Positions 1 to 8,304 of a stretch of DNA of 64,000 nt are shown here, one piece after another. Position 1 is the stretch's first letter, and the number at the start of each line of letters is the position of its first letter. This DNA comes from Planctomycetota bacterium (GTDB lineage: Bacteria > Planctomycetota > UBA11346), in NCBI GenBank assembly GCA_014193115.1, contig BJHQ01000004.1:186001-250000 (forward strand). Direction: 5' to 3'. Both the position numbers and the translations under genes were made by a program. The notes below the pieces were generated by a model. That model was not told where the DNA came from and searched no databases. It worked only from the letters and a program-made list of their open reading frames with translations.

Positions 1-17
1 CCGGCTACACCCCCGGC

Positions 18-2762
18 ATGCACCAGCTCCTTCGCAGCCTGCCCATCGCCCTCGTCGCTGGAGCGGCGGCAGGAGAGGTGGTCATCGACGCCGCGGCCAC
101 CGCGGTGGCTGGCGACGCCGACAGCACCCTGGTGCTGCGCTGCGCATCGCTGACCGGGAAGGACAGCAAGGGAAATCCTGGTGCCGGCCTGACCATCGTG
201 CTGCCTCGCCGCGGCGGAGCCTGGCAGCCGGATCAGGCCCGGGTCACCGCAGGCTGGTTGTTCCGCCCTAAGGTCCAGATCGACGCTGCTGCCCTGCGCC
301 AGACCGGCGACCGGATCGAAGGCGCGCTCAGCCTGGTGCTTTGGTCACCGCAGAAAGATGAGACCGGACCGCCTGCCGACGCCCAGCGCCTGGCCCTGTC
401 GGTGAACGGCACGGTGCAGCGCGGCGAGGCGATGGCGCCGCTGCCCGATCCGCTGGCCTATATGCCGCCGTGGCGGAAAGAGGTGCCCAACTACGGTGGC
501 TGGATCGTGACCGGAACCTGGAAGGCCGACGGCAGCGGCGAAGGCCAGCTCAGCGGCGCGTTCAATGCAGCCACGGCGGTCGGTGCCTGGGGCGGTGAAA
601 GTACGTGCACGGTCGCGGCAGGGACGGCGGGTTTGGCCGTGCTCTGCCGCTTGTCGCCGAAACGGGTTTCAGCGCCCCACGGCGCTCGGGCGATCTACAC
701 CCTGCCCAAGCCCCTCGACGGTCGTGGATCAGCCGGACTGCGCCTGGTGGTCGATGGTCCCCGGCGCGACGGTCCGACCGTGACCTTGGCGGTGCGCGAG
801 GCTGACGGCTCGTGGTGGTCCTGCGTCGGCGCCGGGCTGCTGTCGGGCCGGGACACCAGCAACGAGGTGCGCTGGAGCGACTTCCGCCGCGCCGGTTTCG
901 ACGAGGACTATGCCCTCGACCGGTCGGCCTTGTCGGCGATCGCGGTCGGCTGCGACGATTCCTCGGGGGTCGGCGATGTCCGTTTCACTCTCAAGCGGGT
1001 CGAGCTGCTCGACGGTGAAGCGACCATCCAGGTCGTGCCCCAGGTGACGGTCAGCGAAACGGTGGAGAGCATCGAAGGTACCGACCGCATCCCGCCTGGA
1101 TTGTTCGGTATGCACGATGTCCGCGGCAAGGCGAAACCCGAGGAGACCCGCGATCCCATCGCCTATCTGAAACAGATCCGGCCGGGATTCATGCGCTCCA
1201 TCGAGCACACCGGATTCGGCGGCGTGAAGGATCCGCCGGATGTCGCCACCGCGATCAAGCTGCTCGCCGACCGGCCGAAGGCCAAGACGGCGGCCGACGA
1301 TCCCAACTGGCTGCGCTACGTGGCTGCCGAAGCCACCGACGCGGTGGTCATCGGCCACAGCCAGAACCTCTGGGCCAGACCGAGCTGGATGGACCAGGGC
1401 CTGGACGGGTTCTGCGCCAACATCGAGTCATTTTATCGTCAGATCGCGATCAAGTCGTGGGTGCCCGGCGATGAGCGCAATGTCCGCCGCCGCTACGAGG
1501 TGTGGAACGAACCGTTCATGTGGGGCCGCCATTTCAACATGGGCGAACGCAATCCCGCCGGGAAACAGGCGTGGACCGATCCTGGCCAGCACGGCTACCT
1601 GCCGGCGTCGGTCGGGGCCGAGGCTTATGCCAGGATTTTTCTGGCCGCCTGCGCCGGGGCCAAGCCGGTCAATCCGCATATCCTGCTCGGTGGGCCGAGC
1701 TCCGCGGGATTCCACGAAGACGATTGGACCAGCTTCACCCTGTTCACCGGACCGATCCTCGACCGGGTCCACGACCAGATCGATTTCATCACCGAGCACC
1801 ACTACCAGGGCGAACCCGACAGTTATGCCGCCTCGACCCTGGCGGTCGGCGCCTGGTGCGCGGCGAAATACGGCCGGCGCATCCCGATCTGCAACACCGA
1901 GACCAACGACCGGGCGGACATCCCGACCAAGGGCGACGGCGGCCAGCCGGCCCACTGGACGGAAAAAGAAGCGGAAATGAACCTCGCCCACTACAATCTG
2001 GTGGACATCCTGAGCCATGCCCGGTTCTGCCCCGATGTCGCCTTTGGCCGCGCCATGCATGCGCTGTGGGATGGCGGCTTTTGCCGAAATGCTGGCGAAA
2101 CCAACGTCTATTCCCTGCTCGCCCCGCTGCGCGGCCGGCGTCTGGCGATCACCGGCGATCCGCGCCTGGTCTGCGCGGCCACGACGCCGGAACCCGGCAC
2201 CATTGTGCTGGTCGTCCACAACGCCGGCGAGGAGCGTATCCACGGGACGTCCGTGGTTCCTGCCGGATTCGCCGTGGCCTCCAGCACCCGGCTGACCTTC
2301 GGCGAGAAAGGCACGGCGCTGGAGGATCTGCCCGCCGGCGCGGCGCTCGACTACGACTTGAAGCCACGCTTCTGCCAACGCTGGATCCTCAAGAAAGCCG
2401 GATGGAACCCGACTGCCGAAATCCGCTGGCGCTGGGTGCCCTGGGTGAAGGTCCAGACCCGGATCGCTCCAGGAGCTGAACTCGCTGGACCGCTGCGCTG
2501 GAATGACCGCGATCCGAAAGGCGCCAAGGCGGCGTTCGTGCGCCTGATCACCCGCGACGCCCAGCGCGGCGAAGCCACCGCCGTCATTGCCGGCAAAAAA
2601 CTGGCCGTGCCGTGGTCATCGGCGAACGAAGGCGCCCAGGGCATCGCCGACCTGCCGATCGACCCGCAATCGTTGACCAAGGATTCCCAGCTCAGCATCG
2701 TCTGCGCCCCAACTGGGAACGGCCTCACCGTGCTCGCGGCCATGGTCTATTACCAGGAGTGA
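18..2762 (+). CDS. Secreted clan-A-type glycoside hydrolase (GH39/GH5-like)
   Basis: 914 residues. The N-terminus is a short hydrophobic export signal (residues 1-20, ending in an Ala-rich AAAGE stretch). An N-terminal beta-rich region of about 350 residues precedes a TIM-barrel-like part. Two motifs fit a retaining clan-A glycosidase: VWNEPF with the likely acid/base E498, and ICNTETND with the likely nucleophile E628, about 130 residues later. The preceding FITEHHY also fits a beta-strand end of the barrel. The substrate cannot be read from the sequence; relatives act on plant or algal polysaccharides such as xylans. No stop codon lies between base 1 and the chosen ATG, so the true start could be upstream of the window. 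A beta-sandwich domain probably follows the catalytic part (about 700-914). The family is inferred from motifs, without a database match. Confidence 0.75.
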   Translation: MHQLLRSLPIALVAGAAAGEVVIDAAATAVAGDADSTLVLRCASLTGKDSKGNPGAGLTIVLPRRGGAWQPDQARVTAGWLFRPKVQIDAAALRQTGDRIEGALSLVLWSPQKDETGPPADAQRLALSVNGTVQRGEAMAPLPDPLAYMPPWRKEVPNYGGWIVTGTWKADGSGEGQLSGAFNAATAVGAWGGESTCTVAAGTAGLAVLCRLSPKRVSAPHGARAIYTLPKPLDGRGSAGLRLVVDGPRRDGPTVTLAVREADGSWWSCVGAGLLSGRDTSNEVRWSDFRRAGFDEDYALDRSALSAIAVGCDDSSGVGDVRFTLKRVELLDGEATIQVVPQVTVSETVESIEGTDRIPPGLFGMHDVRGKAKPEETRDPIAYLKQIRPGFMRSIEHTGFGGVKDPPDVATAIKLLADRPKAKTAADDPNWLRYVAAEATDAVVIGHSQNLWARPSWMDQGLDGFCANIESFYRQIAIKSWVPGDERNVRRRYEVWNEPFMWGRHFNMGERNPAGKQAWTDPGQHGYLPASVGAEAYARIFLAACAGAKPVNPHILLGGPSSAGFHEDDWTSFTLFTGPILDRVHDQIDFITEHHYQGEPDSYAASTLAVGAWCAAKYGRRIPICNTETNDRADIPTKGDGGQPAHWTEKEAEMNLAHYNLVDILSHARFCPDVAFGRAMHALWDGGFCRNAGETNVYSLLAPLRGRRLAITGDPRLVCAATTPEPGTIVLVVHNAGEERIHGTSVVPAGFAVASSTRLTFGEKGTALEDLPAGAALDYDLKPRFCQRWILKKAGWNPTAEIRWRWVPWVKVQTRIAPGAELAGPLRWNDRDPKGAKAAFVRLITRDAQRGEATAVIAGKKLAVPWSSANEGAQGIADLPIDPQSLTKDSQLSIVCAPTGNGLTVLAAMVYYQE

Positions 2763-2838
2763 CCGCGCAGTTCAGCACCATGGGACAGTACCGCTGGTCA
2801 ACCCTGGTGCGGCCTGAGCGGTACGGCATGGTCAACCC

Positions 2839-3057
2839 ATGGATCGTGGTGCGATCATCGAAGCAGCCCTCGACCGGCGCGGTTGGACCCCGTTTCTGCG
2901 CACCCGGGTCGAGCGCCTGCTGGATGGTCGCGAAGACCGCAATCGCCTGCATTGCTGCGATTCCGGCTGCGCCGTCTGTGTGCGCGAGCTGCTGGCGCTC
3001 TTGACCGAAGTCGAGCTACAATGCGCAACGGTTCCATCGGAAACGGATAGCCGTTAG
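2839..3057 (+). CDS. Small cysteine-containing protein of unknown function
   Basis: A 72-residue reading frame starts 76 bases after the glycosidase. It is charged in its first half (IIEAALDRRGW, RTRVERLLDG) and has four clustered cysteines in CCDSGCAVC, followed by an amphipathic helix (VRELLALLTEVEL). The cysteine spacing could bind a metal or an iron-sulfur cluster, but that is a guess. The amphipathic periodicity and lack of low-complexity sequence favour a real gene. No family was recognised. The stop codon overlaps the left end of a repeat element, which may serve as its terminator. Confidence 0.45.
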   Translation: MDRGAIIEAALDRRGWTPFLRTRVERLLDGREDRNRLHCCDSGCAVCVRELLALLTEVELQCATVPSETDSR

Positions 3058-3180
3058 GGCGGCGATCAGTCCGCCCTCCGCCGGCGGCGGCGATCAGTCC
3101 GCCCCCGCCGCCGGCGGCGATCAGTCCGCCCTCGCCAGCGGCGGCGATGAGTCCGCCCTAACGGCGTCGGCGATCAGTCC
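3051..3180. repeat. Tandem GGCGATCAGTCCGCCC repeat bounded by inverted repeats
   Basis: About four copies of a roughly 30-base unit (core GGCGGCGATCAGTCCGCCC) lie between the small gene and the end of the helicase gene. The block is framed by a perfect 12-base inverted repeat: CCGTTAGGGCGG at 3051-3062 and CCGCCCTAACGG at 3153-3164. Each unit is itself partly palindromic (GGCGG...CCGCC). It sits between convergent genes and contains the stop codon of one of them, so it may act as a bidirectional transcription terminator, or be a small dispersed element. Confidence 0.7.
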
Positions 3181-5846
3181 GCTCCCGCTGCCGTCGCTGC
3201 TGCGAAAAGCTTCTCGACGTCGCCGGCTTCGAGGGCTCGGGCCAGGCCTTCCAGGGCGAGATCGCCGACCAGGCGGCGTTTCTCGGCTTGCAGGCGCAGC
3301 ACGCGCTCCTCGATCGAATCCACCGTGACGATGCGGTAGACCATCACCGGTTTATCCTGGCCGATGCGGTAGGCGCGGTCGGCGGCCTGGTCCTCGGCGG
3401 CGGGGTTCCACCACGGGTCGAGGATGATGACGTAGTCGGCAGCGGTCAGGTTGAGTCCGACGCCACCGGCTTTCAGCGAGATCAGGAACAGCGGATCGGT
3501 GCCGGTCTGGAAGGCCTTGACCTTGGCCGCGCGGTCGCGGGTCCGGCCGTCGAGATATTGATAGGTGATGCCCCGCTGTTGCAACTGATCTTCGATCAGG
3601 CCGAGGAACTTGGTGAACGAGCTGAACACCAACGAGCGGTGGCCTTCGCTGACCAGTTCTTCGACCAGGTCCATGAACAGATCGACCTTGCTGCTCGGCA
3701 CCAGCTCGCCGCCGACCAGGGCGGGATGGCAGGCGGCCTGACGCAGCCTGGTGATGGCGGCGAGGATCGACACGCGGCTGCGTTCGAGGCCTTTGCTGCC
3801 GAGCAGGTCCATGACTCCGACCCGCTCTTTTTCCAGCAGATCGTTGTAGAAGATCCGCTGGCCTTCCGACATTTCGGCGTGGAGCAGGATCTCGGTCTTG
3901 GGCGGCAGTTCGGTGGCGACCTCCTTCTTGATCCGGCGCAGCACGAACGGCGACACCCGGTCGCGCAAGCGGCTGATCGCTTCGGGGTCGTCTTGCAGGG
4001 TCTCCTTCAGCGTCTTGCGCCGACCGAGGAACCCGGGCATCAGGAAGTGGAAGATCGGCCAGAGATCTTCCGCGCAGTTCTGCACCGGGGTGCCCGACAG
4101 GCACATCCGCCGCTTGGCCAGCAGCTTCAAGGCGGCGCGGGTGGTCTTGGCTTCCGGATTGCGGATGACGTGGGCCTCGTCGAGGATCACCGTGCTGTAC
4201 TCGATGCAGCCGAGCAGCTTGATGTCGCGCTGCAGGATATTGTAGCTGGTCAGCAGCAGTCCGCGCTTGGGCAGTTTTTCCGGCGATTTCACCCGGTCGA
4301 GGCCAAGATGGACATGGACCGGCATCTGCGGACAGAATTTGAGGCACTCGTCCGACCAGTTGTCGACCACCGAACGCGGCGAGACCACCAGATGGACGCC
4401 AGGATCCTCGCGGTGGCGCCACAGCAGGTAGGCCAGCGATTGCACGGTTTTGCCCAGACCCATGTCGTCGGCGAGAACGCCGCCCAGGCCGCGCTGGGAC
4501 AGGAAGACCATCCAGTTGAGGCCGGCGTGCTGGTATTCGCGGAGGGTTGCGTTGAGACCCTCAGGGATGGCGACTTCCGGGATGTCGGCGCCCCCCTTGG
4601 CCAGGCTGGCGAGATCCTTGGTCACGTCGTCGAGCACCGCTGAGCCGCCGGATTCGGCCAGCGACACCGCCATCGCCGCGGCGTGGCGCGGTACCCGGAC
4701 CTTCCCGCCGGCTTCCTTCAAGCCGCCGAACTCGGCGAGGGTGCGGTAACGGTTCAGCCATTCCTCGTTGATCCGGGCGCGCAAGCCGTCCTTGAACACC
4801 ATGACGTTCTGGCCACGGGCCGCATTCTTGAGCAATTCCTTGATCGGCACCTGGCGGCCTTCGACGGTGGCTTCCAGCTCCAATTCCAGGTAATCGTCGT
4901 GGGCTTTGACCACCGCGGTGGTCTGGATGTCGGCCGGAGCCCGGCCGCGATGCAGACGTTCCCGGCCGCGGATGTCCCAGCCTTGCAGGTTGGGGATGAC
5001 CTGGGCGAGAAAGCGGTCGGCGGCGTCGCCGTCAGCGACGAAGCCGAAGGCGCCGCGCCGTTGGACCAGGGCGCCGCGCTTGATGAATTCATTGCAGCGT
5101 TGCAGTTCGAGATCGCGATCGCGTTCGCAGCGGATCACCGTGCCGTCGGGAGCTTCGGCGACGATCAGGCCGATGCGTTCCAGCGGATCGATCTCGGGCA
5201 GGTCGTCGTGGTACTTGAATTTGACGTTGCCGCACAGCCGGCTGTCGACCTCGTACATGTCGAGGATCGGCAACGGCCGGCCGCGGACCGGCTTGGCCCG
5301 TTCCGCCTGGGGCGGGACCTGGCCGGCATGGGCGAGCACACTGCGCCACGGATCCTTGACCAGCAATTCCTTGGGGACCTGGATCTTGCCCAGCATCAAG
5401 TGGTCGAGGTGCTCGGCTGGTCCGGTCCATTCGAGGGGGATGACCCGGCCGCGGAAGACGATGAACGGACCGGGCAGGCACCACACGTTGGCCACCGCTG
5501 CGCCGCCGACCTCCAGATACATCAGCATTTTTTCGCCGCGGTCTTCCATCATCAGCCGCGGCGAACGCGGTGAGCCTTCGATGACGCAGGGATAAGTCTG
5601 GCCGTCGATGACCATCAAAGGCGGCGGATGGACGCCGCGGATCTGCTGGATCGCACGCTGCACCGAATCGACCTCGTGGAGCGGTTCGGGACGGATTCCG
5701 ACAGCGTTTTCGACGATCAAGGTGCGGACCCGTTTGCAGTTCGGCAGAGGCCGGTGCAGGGTCAGGACGATCGGCGCGCCAGGTTTGCGGGCGGGTTCAG
5801 GCGGGCTGGCGGGATCGGCGGCGAGGGGCGGGGTGGAGATCGACAT
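3174..5846 (-). CDS. SNF2-family DEAD/DEAH helicase
   Basis: 890 residues. The C-terminal half is a complete SNF2 ATPase. It has Walker A DDMGLGKT at 460-467, the DEAH box at 556-559 (VILDEAHVIRNP), motif III LSGTPVQN, and in the second RecA lobe motif V SLKAGGVGLNLT and motif VI DQAADRAYRIGQ. The first 400 residues lack a recognisable SWIM or bromo domain and may be a target-binding region. Such proteins use ATP to move along duplex DNA and remodel DNA-protein complexes; bacterial members are linked to RNA polymerase recycling (RapA-like) or stress. It stands alone and is convergent with the small upstream gene. The ATG at 5846 is the first good start, with a 274-base gap before the next gene. 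Confidence 0.93.
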   Translation of the reverse strand: MSISTPPLAADPASPPEPARKPGAPIVLTLHRPLPNCKRVRTLIVENAVGIRPEPLHEVDSVQRAIQQIRGVHPPPLMVIDGQTYPCVIEGSPRSPRLMMEDRGEKMLMYLEVGGAAVANVWCLPGPFIVFRGRVIPLEWTGPAEHLDHLMLGKIQVPKELLVKDPWRSVLAHAGQVPPQAERAKPVRGRPLPILDMYEVDSRLCGNVKFKYHDDLPEIDPLERIGLIVAEAPDGTVIRCERDRDLELQRCNEFIKRGALVQRRGAFGFVADGDAADRFLAQVIPNLQGWDIRGRERLHRGRAPADIQTTAVVKAHDDYLELELEATVEGRQVPIKELLKNAARGQNVMVFKDGLRARINEEWLNRYRTLAEFGGLKEAGGKVRVPRHAAAMAVSLAESGGSAVLDDVTKDLASLAKGGADIPEVAIPEGLNATLREYQHAGLNWMVFLSQRGLGGVLADDMGLGKTVQSLAYLLWRHREDPGVHLVVSPRSVVDNWSDECLKFCPQMPVHVHLGLDRVKSPEKLPKRGLLLTSYNILQRDIKLLGCIEYSTVILDEAHVIRNPEAKTTRAALKLLAKRRMCLSGTPVQNCAEDLWPIFHFLMPGFLGRRKTLKETLQDDPEAISRLRDRVSPFVLRRIKKEVATELPPKTEILLHAEMSEGQRIFYNDLLEKERVGVMDLLGSKGLERSRVSILAAITRLRQAACHPALVGGELVPSSKVDLFMDLVEELVSEGHRSLVFSSFTKFLGLIEDQLQQRGITYQYLDGRTRDRAAKVKAFQTGTDPLFLISLKAGGVGLNLTAADYVIILDPWWNPAAEDQAADRAYRIGQDKPVMVYRIVTVDSIEERVLRLQAEKRRLVGDLALEGLARALEAGDVEKLFAAATAAGAD

Positions 5847-6120
5847 GGGCCGTTATAGGAAGGGACCGGCGCAACGCATGGTGCGTTGTGCACGTGAGAC
5901 CCGATCCTAACACACCTTCCACCGCCGCAAGAAGAGTTTTCCGAGGAGCGAAGACTGAACCGCATTCCCTCCCATCGCAAGCCATGAAGACATCATTGGT
6001 TGCATGTCGGATTGGGCGACGCTGCACGCCATGGGGCAGGTGGCATGCATTCCTGGCATGCCGCCGGCTAGCATCGCCTTTCGATAGGGAACCTGCGGGA
6101 AACCGTCCTACAGTACCACC

Positions 6121-6648
6121 ATGACCCCGCGCCGCCGACTGCTCAACCTGCTGGTCGCCGCCCATGCCGGCGAACGCGCCGCTGCCTTGGCCTATCGCGG
6201 GCATCACCGGTCCCTGCCGGCCGGAGCCGATCGGGATGAGATCCGCATCATTGAGGCCGAAGAATGGCACCATCGTGCCCGATTGGCGCTGTGGCTGGAA
6301 CGACTTGGCGGCAAGCCGTGGTTGCCCCGGGAATGGACCTTGGCCGCGATTGGCGGAACCTTGGGTCCGCTGTGCCGGATCAGCGGTTGGCTAGCGCCGA
6401 TGTACGGCGCCGGATTCCTCGAAGCCCAGAACGTCAATGACTATCGGGTCGGAGCGGACCTCGCACGGCAACTTGATCTTGCAGAATTAGCCGATGAATT
6501 GCAGCAATTCGCAGTGGTTGAAGACCGCCATGAAACCTTCTTTCGAGAACGAGTGCTGAGCCATCCACTGGGACCGTGGCTGCCCCGATGGCGGGCGGAG
6601 GCGGGCCGACCGTCAGACGCCGCGCTGGTCGGCGACGCGACCGGCTGA
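6121..6648 (+). CDS. Ferritin-like di-iron protein, COQ7/demethoxyubiquinone hydroxylase-like
   Basis: 175 residues, all helical. Putative iron ligands are arranged as in the COQ7 ferritin-like fold: E in HAGERAAALAY (helix 1), the EAEEWHH motif (helix 2), E in FLEAQNVNDY, and EDRHE near residue 140. Spacing between the two ExxH-type halves is normal for a four-helix di-iron bundle. COQ7 proteins hydroxylate a quinone precursor at the membrane, but many bacterial relatives have no proven substrate and could be rubrerythrin-like oxidase or peroxidase enzymes. It is a single gene with no obvious quinone-biosynthesis neighbours, so the biological role remains open. Confidence 0.65.
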   Translation: MTPRRRLLNLLVAAHAGERAAALAYRGHHRSLPAGADRDEIRIIEAEEWHHRARLALWLERLGGKPWLPREWTLAAIGGTLGPLCRISGWLAPMYGAGFLEAQNVNDYRVGADLARQLDLAELADELQQFAVVEDRHETFFRERVLSHPLGPWLPRWRAEAGRPSDAALVGDATG

Positions 6649-6699
6649 TTCCTCGTCCATGCCCTTTTGGGCTCGCGCAAAAACATCTTGAGCAGATTT

Positions 6700-6945
6700 A
6701 CACTTGGGCGTGCCGTAGGACGCCACGATACCAGCCCAGAGCTTCAGCGCCGGGTAGGATGTATTGCATGGGAAGCCCCGTAGGGGCGGCTGAATTCTCT
6801 GCGGGCCTCAGCCCGCAACGGAGCGCCCATCGCGGTCATTAGGACTCAACCGTCCCTACGGGACTTGGTCCTGAACGGGCTATGATACTGACACTCGGGG
6901 TTGAAACCCCGGGCTCGTCTCGTTGCGTCCCGTAGGGACGCCTGC
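6700..6945. repeat. Block of REP-like palindromes
   Basis: This 380-base gene-free interval holds at least five short hairpins. They are GCCCC-gta-GGGGC (6775-6787), TGCGGGC-ctca-GCCCGCA (6800-6817), GTCCC-tac-GGGAC (6852-6864), CGGGG-ttgaaa-CCCCG (6896-6911) and GCGTCCC-gta-GGGACGC (6925-6941). Three share the CCC-GTA-GGG core in both orientations, which is the pattern of repetitive extragenic palindromes mobilised by REP-associated tyrosine transposases. No transposase gene is present in the window. The block lies just beyond the 3' end of tRNA-Gly. Confidence 0.75.
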
Positions 6946-7029
6946 TTTCTGCCAAACAAATTTGTAAGGCGCTCAAGTTGTTCTTGCGTGCGCCCTTTGC
7001 TCGGCTTTGACGCTGCTTCGATGATGACA

Positions 7030-7103
7030 TGGAGCGGGTGAGGGGAATCGAACCCCCGTAGCTGGCTTGGGAAGCCAGCGCTCTACCATTGAGCTACACC
7101 CGC
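7030..7103 (-). tRNA. tRNA-Gly (anticodon CCC)
   Basis: On the minus strand the sequence folds as a full cloverleaf. The 7-bp acceptor is GCGGGTG/CACCCGC, the D arm is GCTC-AATGGTA-GAGC, the anticodon stem CTGGC/GCCAG encloses loop TTCCCAA (anticodon CCC), and the T arm has GGTTCGATTCC. U73 is followed by an encoded CCA (7030-7032 on the plus strand as TGG). It decodes GGG glycine codons. It is a single tRNA gene rather than part of a cluster. Confidence 0.95.
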
Positions 7104-7196
7104 GCTCCGGCCCATTCCTACGGGACAAGTCGTGATTGTGCTTGGCCACGTCCTCCTGCAAGGGCGTGAACCGCTGGATCAAGGTCAGACCCAATA

Positions 7197-7406
7197 TCAG
7201 GCGGGCTGCGGGAAGGTTGCCGACGTGGTGGTGGGTCGGCGTCCCGGCTCTTCGCTGAGTACGAACACACCGTGGCTGTACTCCGCTACATCGTTGTCAT
7301 TGGTCGCCTGTGCTTGGCGCAGCCAGGCATTCCACCAGGCATACAGTTCTGGCTCGCTGAGTTCGGCGATGGCGAGGTCTTCTTCACTGAGGAACTCATC
7401 CCTCAC
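7197..7406 (-). CDS. Small acidic protein of unknown function, coupled to the gene upstream
   Basis: 69 residues from a GTG start at 7406. The GTG overlaps the TGA of the preceding gene as GTGA, a sign of translational coupling. The N-terminal part is acidic and helical (DEFLSEEDLAIAELSEPEL) followed by a Trp-rich YAWWNAWLRQAQ helix; the tail is unstructured and threonine-rich. A longer frame upstream exists but overlaps the neighbouring gene and is proline/glycine-rich, so it was rejected. The tight coupling suggests the two products work together, perhaps as a partner pair. No family was recognised. Confidence 0.6.
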   Translation of the reverse strand: MRDEFLSEEDLAIAELSEPELYAWWNAWLRQAQATNDNDVAEYSHGVFVLSEEPGRRPTTTSATFPQPA

Positions 7407-8203
7407 GGCCAGCCTCCGGGCACCGCCTGGGGAAGCCGGATTTCGGCGGCAGCCACCAGGCGACGGTGGGCCTCGGCCAGCGGCAGGCCGACCAAACTGC
7501 GTTCCAAAGCGATCCAGTGCTGACGCCATGGCTGGGCAGCGGCCAGGAAGAGAGCCAGGCGTTCCTCGTTCTTCTTGATGAGCTGTCGCCGCTCGCTGTC
7601 GAGAGCCGCCCCGAGAGCGTCCTCGCCATCGGCGGCAGCGGTCAGCGCCGGCCGTTCGGCGGCCGCAGCCGCCAATAGTTCCGGGTGCTGGCCAACCAGG
7701 GCCAGCAGGTCGCGGGCGCTGCGCGACTGGCGCAATGCTGATCGCGGATCGGTCAGCCGCCGAGCGAGTTCACCGATCACCGCGTAATCGCGCTCGCGGT
7801 TGGTCTTTTTCAATTCAATCAGGTGATCGATTGCGATGACGGGCGGATCGGCACCTTCGGCCCGCGACCACAGTTCAGCTAGAGGAGCAGGCCCAAGCCG
7901 AGGCGGTCGGCTGACGAAATCGGTCCGCACCCGCAACCCGTCCAACGAAAATTCGAAGTGGCTGCTCCAGCCATGCTCCAGCCAGCGGCGATCCAGTGGA
8001 GCACCGCAGCGGCAGGTCGCGTTGTGCCGGGCCAGGACCGCTAGCAGGTGATCGAGAGCTTCTTCGTCCTCACGGATGATCCAGTCGCCATCCTTGCTCA
8101 TGATCGCCAGGCGATGGAAGACCACGGCTTGCCCGCTGGAAAGCACCGCCCGGGTCCGTCCGTGGTTGAACTCCCGGGTCAGGTCGAGATAGACCGAGGT
8201 CAT
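7403..8203 (-). CDS. Conserved protein of unknown function, possibly nucleotidyltransferase-like
   Basis: 266 residues. The N-terminal third carries a possible zinc knuckle (CRCGAPL). The middle has a segment IDHLIELKKTNRERDYAVIGEL that resembles the lysine-rich helix of AbiEii/MNT-type nucleotidyltransferase-fold proteins (a K-T-x-R-x-K/R-D pattern), and the C-terminal half is Ala/Leu-rich and probably helical. The classical GSxxxxxD catalytic motif of nucleotidyltransferases was not found, so activity is doubtful. It is followed by a GTGA-coupled 69-residue gene. Toxin-antitoxin or accessory defence is possible but not supported beyond the gene architecture. Confidence 0.55.
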   Translation of the reverse strand: MTSVYLDLTREFNHGRTRAVLSSGQAVVFHRLAIMSKDGDWIIREDEEALDHLLAVLARHNATCRCGAPLDRRWLEHGWSSHFEFSLDGLRVRTDFVSRPPRLGPAPLAELWSRAEGADPPVIAIDHLIELKKTNRERDYAVIGELARRLTDPRSALRQSRSARDLLALVGQHPELLAAAAAERPALTAAADGEDALGAALDSERRQLIKKNEERLALFLAAAQPWRQHWIALERSLVGLPLAEAHRRLVAAAEIRLPQAVPGGWP

Positions 8204-8304
8204 GAGCAGAGCATCGCCGCGCCGTCACTTTCGCCAACGGCAAGCCTGCACCGTGGCTGGATGTGTCCCGGCATCCGGCGTGCCATCCATTGCCGAGCTG
8301 GCGC

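Noticed and set aside
3288-4643. 451-codon plus-strand frame opposite the SNF2 helicase
   Set aside because: Shadow of the helicase gene; composition is rich in Q, H and G without domain signals.
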